Shown: positions 5,356 to 6,588 of the stretch, in pieces | How the letters are laid out: each line of letters opens with the position of its first letter | How positions within the stretch are numbered: position 1 is the stretch's first letter | Assembly (NCBI GenBank): GCA_947502805.1 | Contig: CANNBR010000050.1 | Span: 1-6,588, forward strand | Length of the DNA: 6,588 nucleotides | Origin: a bacterium | GTDB taxonomy: Bacteria > Babelota > Babeliae > Babelales > CAIQNR01 | Direction: 5' to 3' | Position numbers and translations under genes: made by a program | The notes under the pieces: model-generated | Told to the model about the DNA's origin: nothing | The model's input: the letters and a program-made list of their open reading frames with translations, nothing else | Databases searched by the model: none

Positions 5356-5952
5356 ATGGGAAATTTTATGAATAAAAAGAATGTAAAAGTAACGGCAACC
5401 ACTGGTAAAGAAAACAAGATTGAACAAAAAGCTTCCGAAAAACGTCAACGTAAGTTGTCTGAATACGGTAAGCAACTTCAAGAAAAGCAAAAAGTAAAAG
5501 AAATGTACGGAATGCGTGAAAAACAATTCCGTCGTTTTTTCCACAATGCTTCTATACAGCAACAAGGCGCACCAGGTGAAAACCTTTTGAGCCTTCTTGA
5601 ACGTCGCCTTGATAACGTTATCTACCGTCTTAAATTGTCTGTTACTCGCCGTCAAGCGCGTCAGATTATTGCTCATGGTCACGTACTAGTTAATGATGGA
5701 AAGGTATATTCTCCTTCTTTCCTAGTAGGTATTGGTGATGTTGTGTCATTGGTTGATAATGTTGTTTCAAAAACTAAGTTTCTTGAACAAGTTGTTGATA
5801 AGCGTCTTAATATCGGTATTAAAGTACCGGAATGGCTTGAATTGAATAAGAAGGATCGTAAAGGTCAAATTTTACGCTTCCCTGTAAGAGCAGACATTCA
5901 AGTGCCTATCGAAGAACATTTGATTGTTGAGTTGTACTCGAAGATTTCGTAG
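5356..5952 (+). CDS. rpsD: 30S ribosomal protein S4 (uS4) with a divergent, shortened N-terminus
   Basis: S4 is a primary 16S rRNA-binding protein that nucleates 30S assembly; in E. coli it also represses the alpha operon. Clear family parts are KLSEYGKQLQEKQKVKEMYG (33-52), EKQFRRFF (55-62), GENLLSLLERRLDNVIYRL (74-92), the S4 RNA-binding domain (about 81-145, with ARQIIAHGHVLVNDG) and the C-terminal IEEHLIVELYSKIS (185-198). The first 32 residues (MNKKNVKVTATTGKEN...) lack the usual ARYxGPxxxxxRREG start and the PGQHG motif; LSEYG lies about 14 residues nearer the start than in E. coli. There are no cysteines, so no N-terminal zinc site. The start is uncertain: ATG 5356 (AGG at 5350-5352, very close) or ATG 5368 (GGGAA at 5358-5362, 5 bases away). 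Only 11 bases separate it from rpsK, so no missing N-terminus is hidden upstream. Confidence 0.95.
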   Translation: MGNFMNKKNVKVTATTGKENKIEQKASEKRQRKLSEYGKQLQEKQKVKEMYGMREKQFRRFFHNASIQQQGAPGENLLSLLERRLDNVIYRLKLSVTRRQARQIIAHGHVLVNDGKVYSPSFLVGIGDVVSLVDNVVSKTKFLEQVVDKRLNIGIKVPEWLELNKKDRKGQILRFPVRADIQVPIEEHLIVELYSKIS

Positions 5953-5988
5953 AAGAATTAATAGCTAAGATGCGTGTGGGGACCATAC

Positions 5989-6588
5989 ATGAGTAAAGAC
6001 TATCAACCATTAACGATTCCACGTTTATCGTGGGATAAAAAAGCCTTGACTGAATCGTTCGGGGAATTTGTTGCACAGCCACTTGAACCGGGATTTGGAA
6101 TCACTTTGGGTAATGCACTTCGTCGTGTACTACTTGGAGGAATTGAAGGGGCTGCAGTAACATCCATTATTATTAAGGGTGTTAACAATGAATTTTCTGT
6201 ACTTCCTGGTGTTGTACAAGATGTGATGCAACTTTGTTTGAACATCAAGCAAATTGTTGTTCGTAGCAAGGATGGAAAACCAGGAAAAATGACTGTGAGT
6301 GTTGATAAGGAAGGGACTTTAAGAGTTTCTGACATTAAAGCTGACAGCAATTTAGAGCTTGTTAATGGTGACCATGTTATTGCTCAAGTAGCTTTAGGTG
6401 GATCTCTGGAAATAGAGTTCTTTGTTGAGCCTGGTCGTGGGTATCGTCCTGCGCAGTGGCCAGAAGGGGTTACTCTTCAAGAAGACGGTCGAATTTATTT
6501 GGATGCGATGTTTTCACCTGTTGCAAAAGTTACTTTTGAAATAGAAAAAACTCGTGTTGGTAAAGAAATTGATTACGACAAGCTTATT
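5989..6588 (+). CDS. rpoA: DNA-directed RNA polymerase alpha subunit (N-terminal part, cut by window edge)
   Basis: The alpha subunit dimerises through its N-terminal domain and scaffolds assembly of beta and beta' into RNA polymerase. The 200 codons here cover most of the N-terminal domain; the linker and C-terminal DNA/activator-binding domain lie outside. Seen motifs: EPGFGITLGNALRRVLL (33-49), whose paired arginines (45-46) match the E. coli residues used in core assembly; GAAVTS; NEFSVLPGVVQDV with LNIKQIVV; ELVNGDHVIAQ; VEPGRGYRPA; and, at the window end, FSPVAKVTFEIEKTRVG then DYDKLI. The frame is open to the last base. Start ATG 5989 has GGGGA at 5978-5982, 6 bases upstream. A GTG at 5974 is in frame but lacks a good ribosome binding site. 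It is 36 bases after rpsD; rplQ would be expected next. Confidence 0.97.
   Translation, partial: MSKDYQPLTIPRLSWDKKALTESFGEFVAQPLEPGFGITLGNALRRVLLGGIEGAAVTSIIIKGVNNEFSVLPGVVQDVMQLCLNIKQIVVRSKDGKPGKMTVSVDKEGTLRVSDIKADSNLELVNGDHVIAQVALGGSLEIEFFVEPGRGYRPAQWPEGVTLQEDGRIYLDAMFSPVAKVTFEIEKTRVGKEIDYDKLI

Noticed and set aside
5345..5367. A frameshift hiding the missing S4 N-terminus
   Set aside because: Only 11 bases lie between the rpsK stop and the first possible rpsD start, and upstream sequence in every plus frame is occupied by the intact S11 C-terminus. No ARYxGP-like codons are present.
5305..5682. Minus-strand open frame of 125 codons over rpsK/rpsD
   Set aside because: It was considered as an explanation for the odd S4 N-terminus, but it is simply antisense to S11 and S4 and has no recognisable domain.
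5970..5996. Eight-codon open frame (ATG at 5970) overlapping the rpoA start, possible leader peptide
   Set aside because: It has no clear ribosome binding site and no regulatory codon pattern; such short frames occur by chance.
6003..6350. Minus-strand open frame of 115 codons over rpoA
   Set aside because: The plus strand reads continuously as RNA polymerase alpha with many conserved motifs; the minus frame is its shadow.

Overview
The window is one continuous stretch of the bacterial spc/alpha ribosomal-protein superoperon, all on the plus strand. The order is rplR, rpsE, rplO, secY, adk, map, infA, rpmJ, rpsM, rpsK, rpsD and the first 200 codons of rpoA, which runs off the right edge. Coding is almost gapless: the largest intergenic spaces are about 33-36 bases, and four junctions overlap. 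I see no tRNA, rRNA, mobile element, CRISPR array, convincing internal promoter or intrinsic terminator, so a single long transcript is the simplest reading. This is conserved core-genome sequence, not an accessory or defence locus, and I found no new biological system in it.

Layout. Positions 1-29 hold the end of an upstream gene (rplF would be expected) and the rplR ribosome binding site. Positions 30-1395 encode L18, S5 and L15. Positions 1400-4169 encode the SecY translocon channel, adenylate kinase and methionine aminopeptidase, with TTGA and ATGA stop/start overlaps. Positions 4166-5952 encode IF-1, L36, S13, S11 and S4. Positions 5989-6588 encode the N-terminal domain of the RNA polymerase alpha subunit. 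Together the products build both ribosomal subunits, start translation (IF-1), trim the initiator methionine (Map), export or insert proteins (SecY), balance adenylates (Adk) and transcribe genes (RpoA).

Organism. This is a bacterium using TGA as a normal stop (secY, adk and map all end in TGA), with moderately AT-rich DNA and frequent GTG/TTG starts. The adk-map-infA-rpmJ block is the arrangement familiar from Firmicutes, but rpsD sits between rpsK and rpoA and there is no rpmD (L30) between rpsE and rplO. Lack of L30 is known for CPR/Patescibacteria and some other lineages. The combination, with a divergent Adk and S4, suggests a deep or reduced-genome lineage such as Dependentiae (TM6) or Patescibacteria. 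That placement is a low-confidence inference from memory.

The points worth a second look are the absent rpmD with a 26-base rpsE/rplO overlap, an S4 protein lacking the usual N-terminal start, an adenylate kinase with changes at two usually conserved nucleotide-site positions and an altered zinc-LID spacing, an L15 with a rearranged glycine-rich loop, and a 20-base perfect palindrome inside secY.
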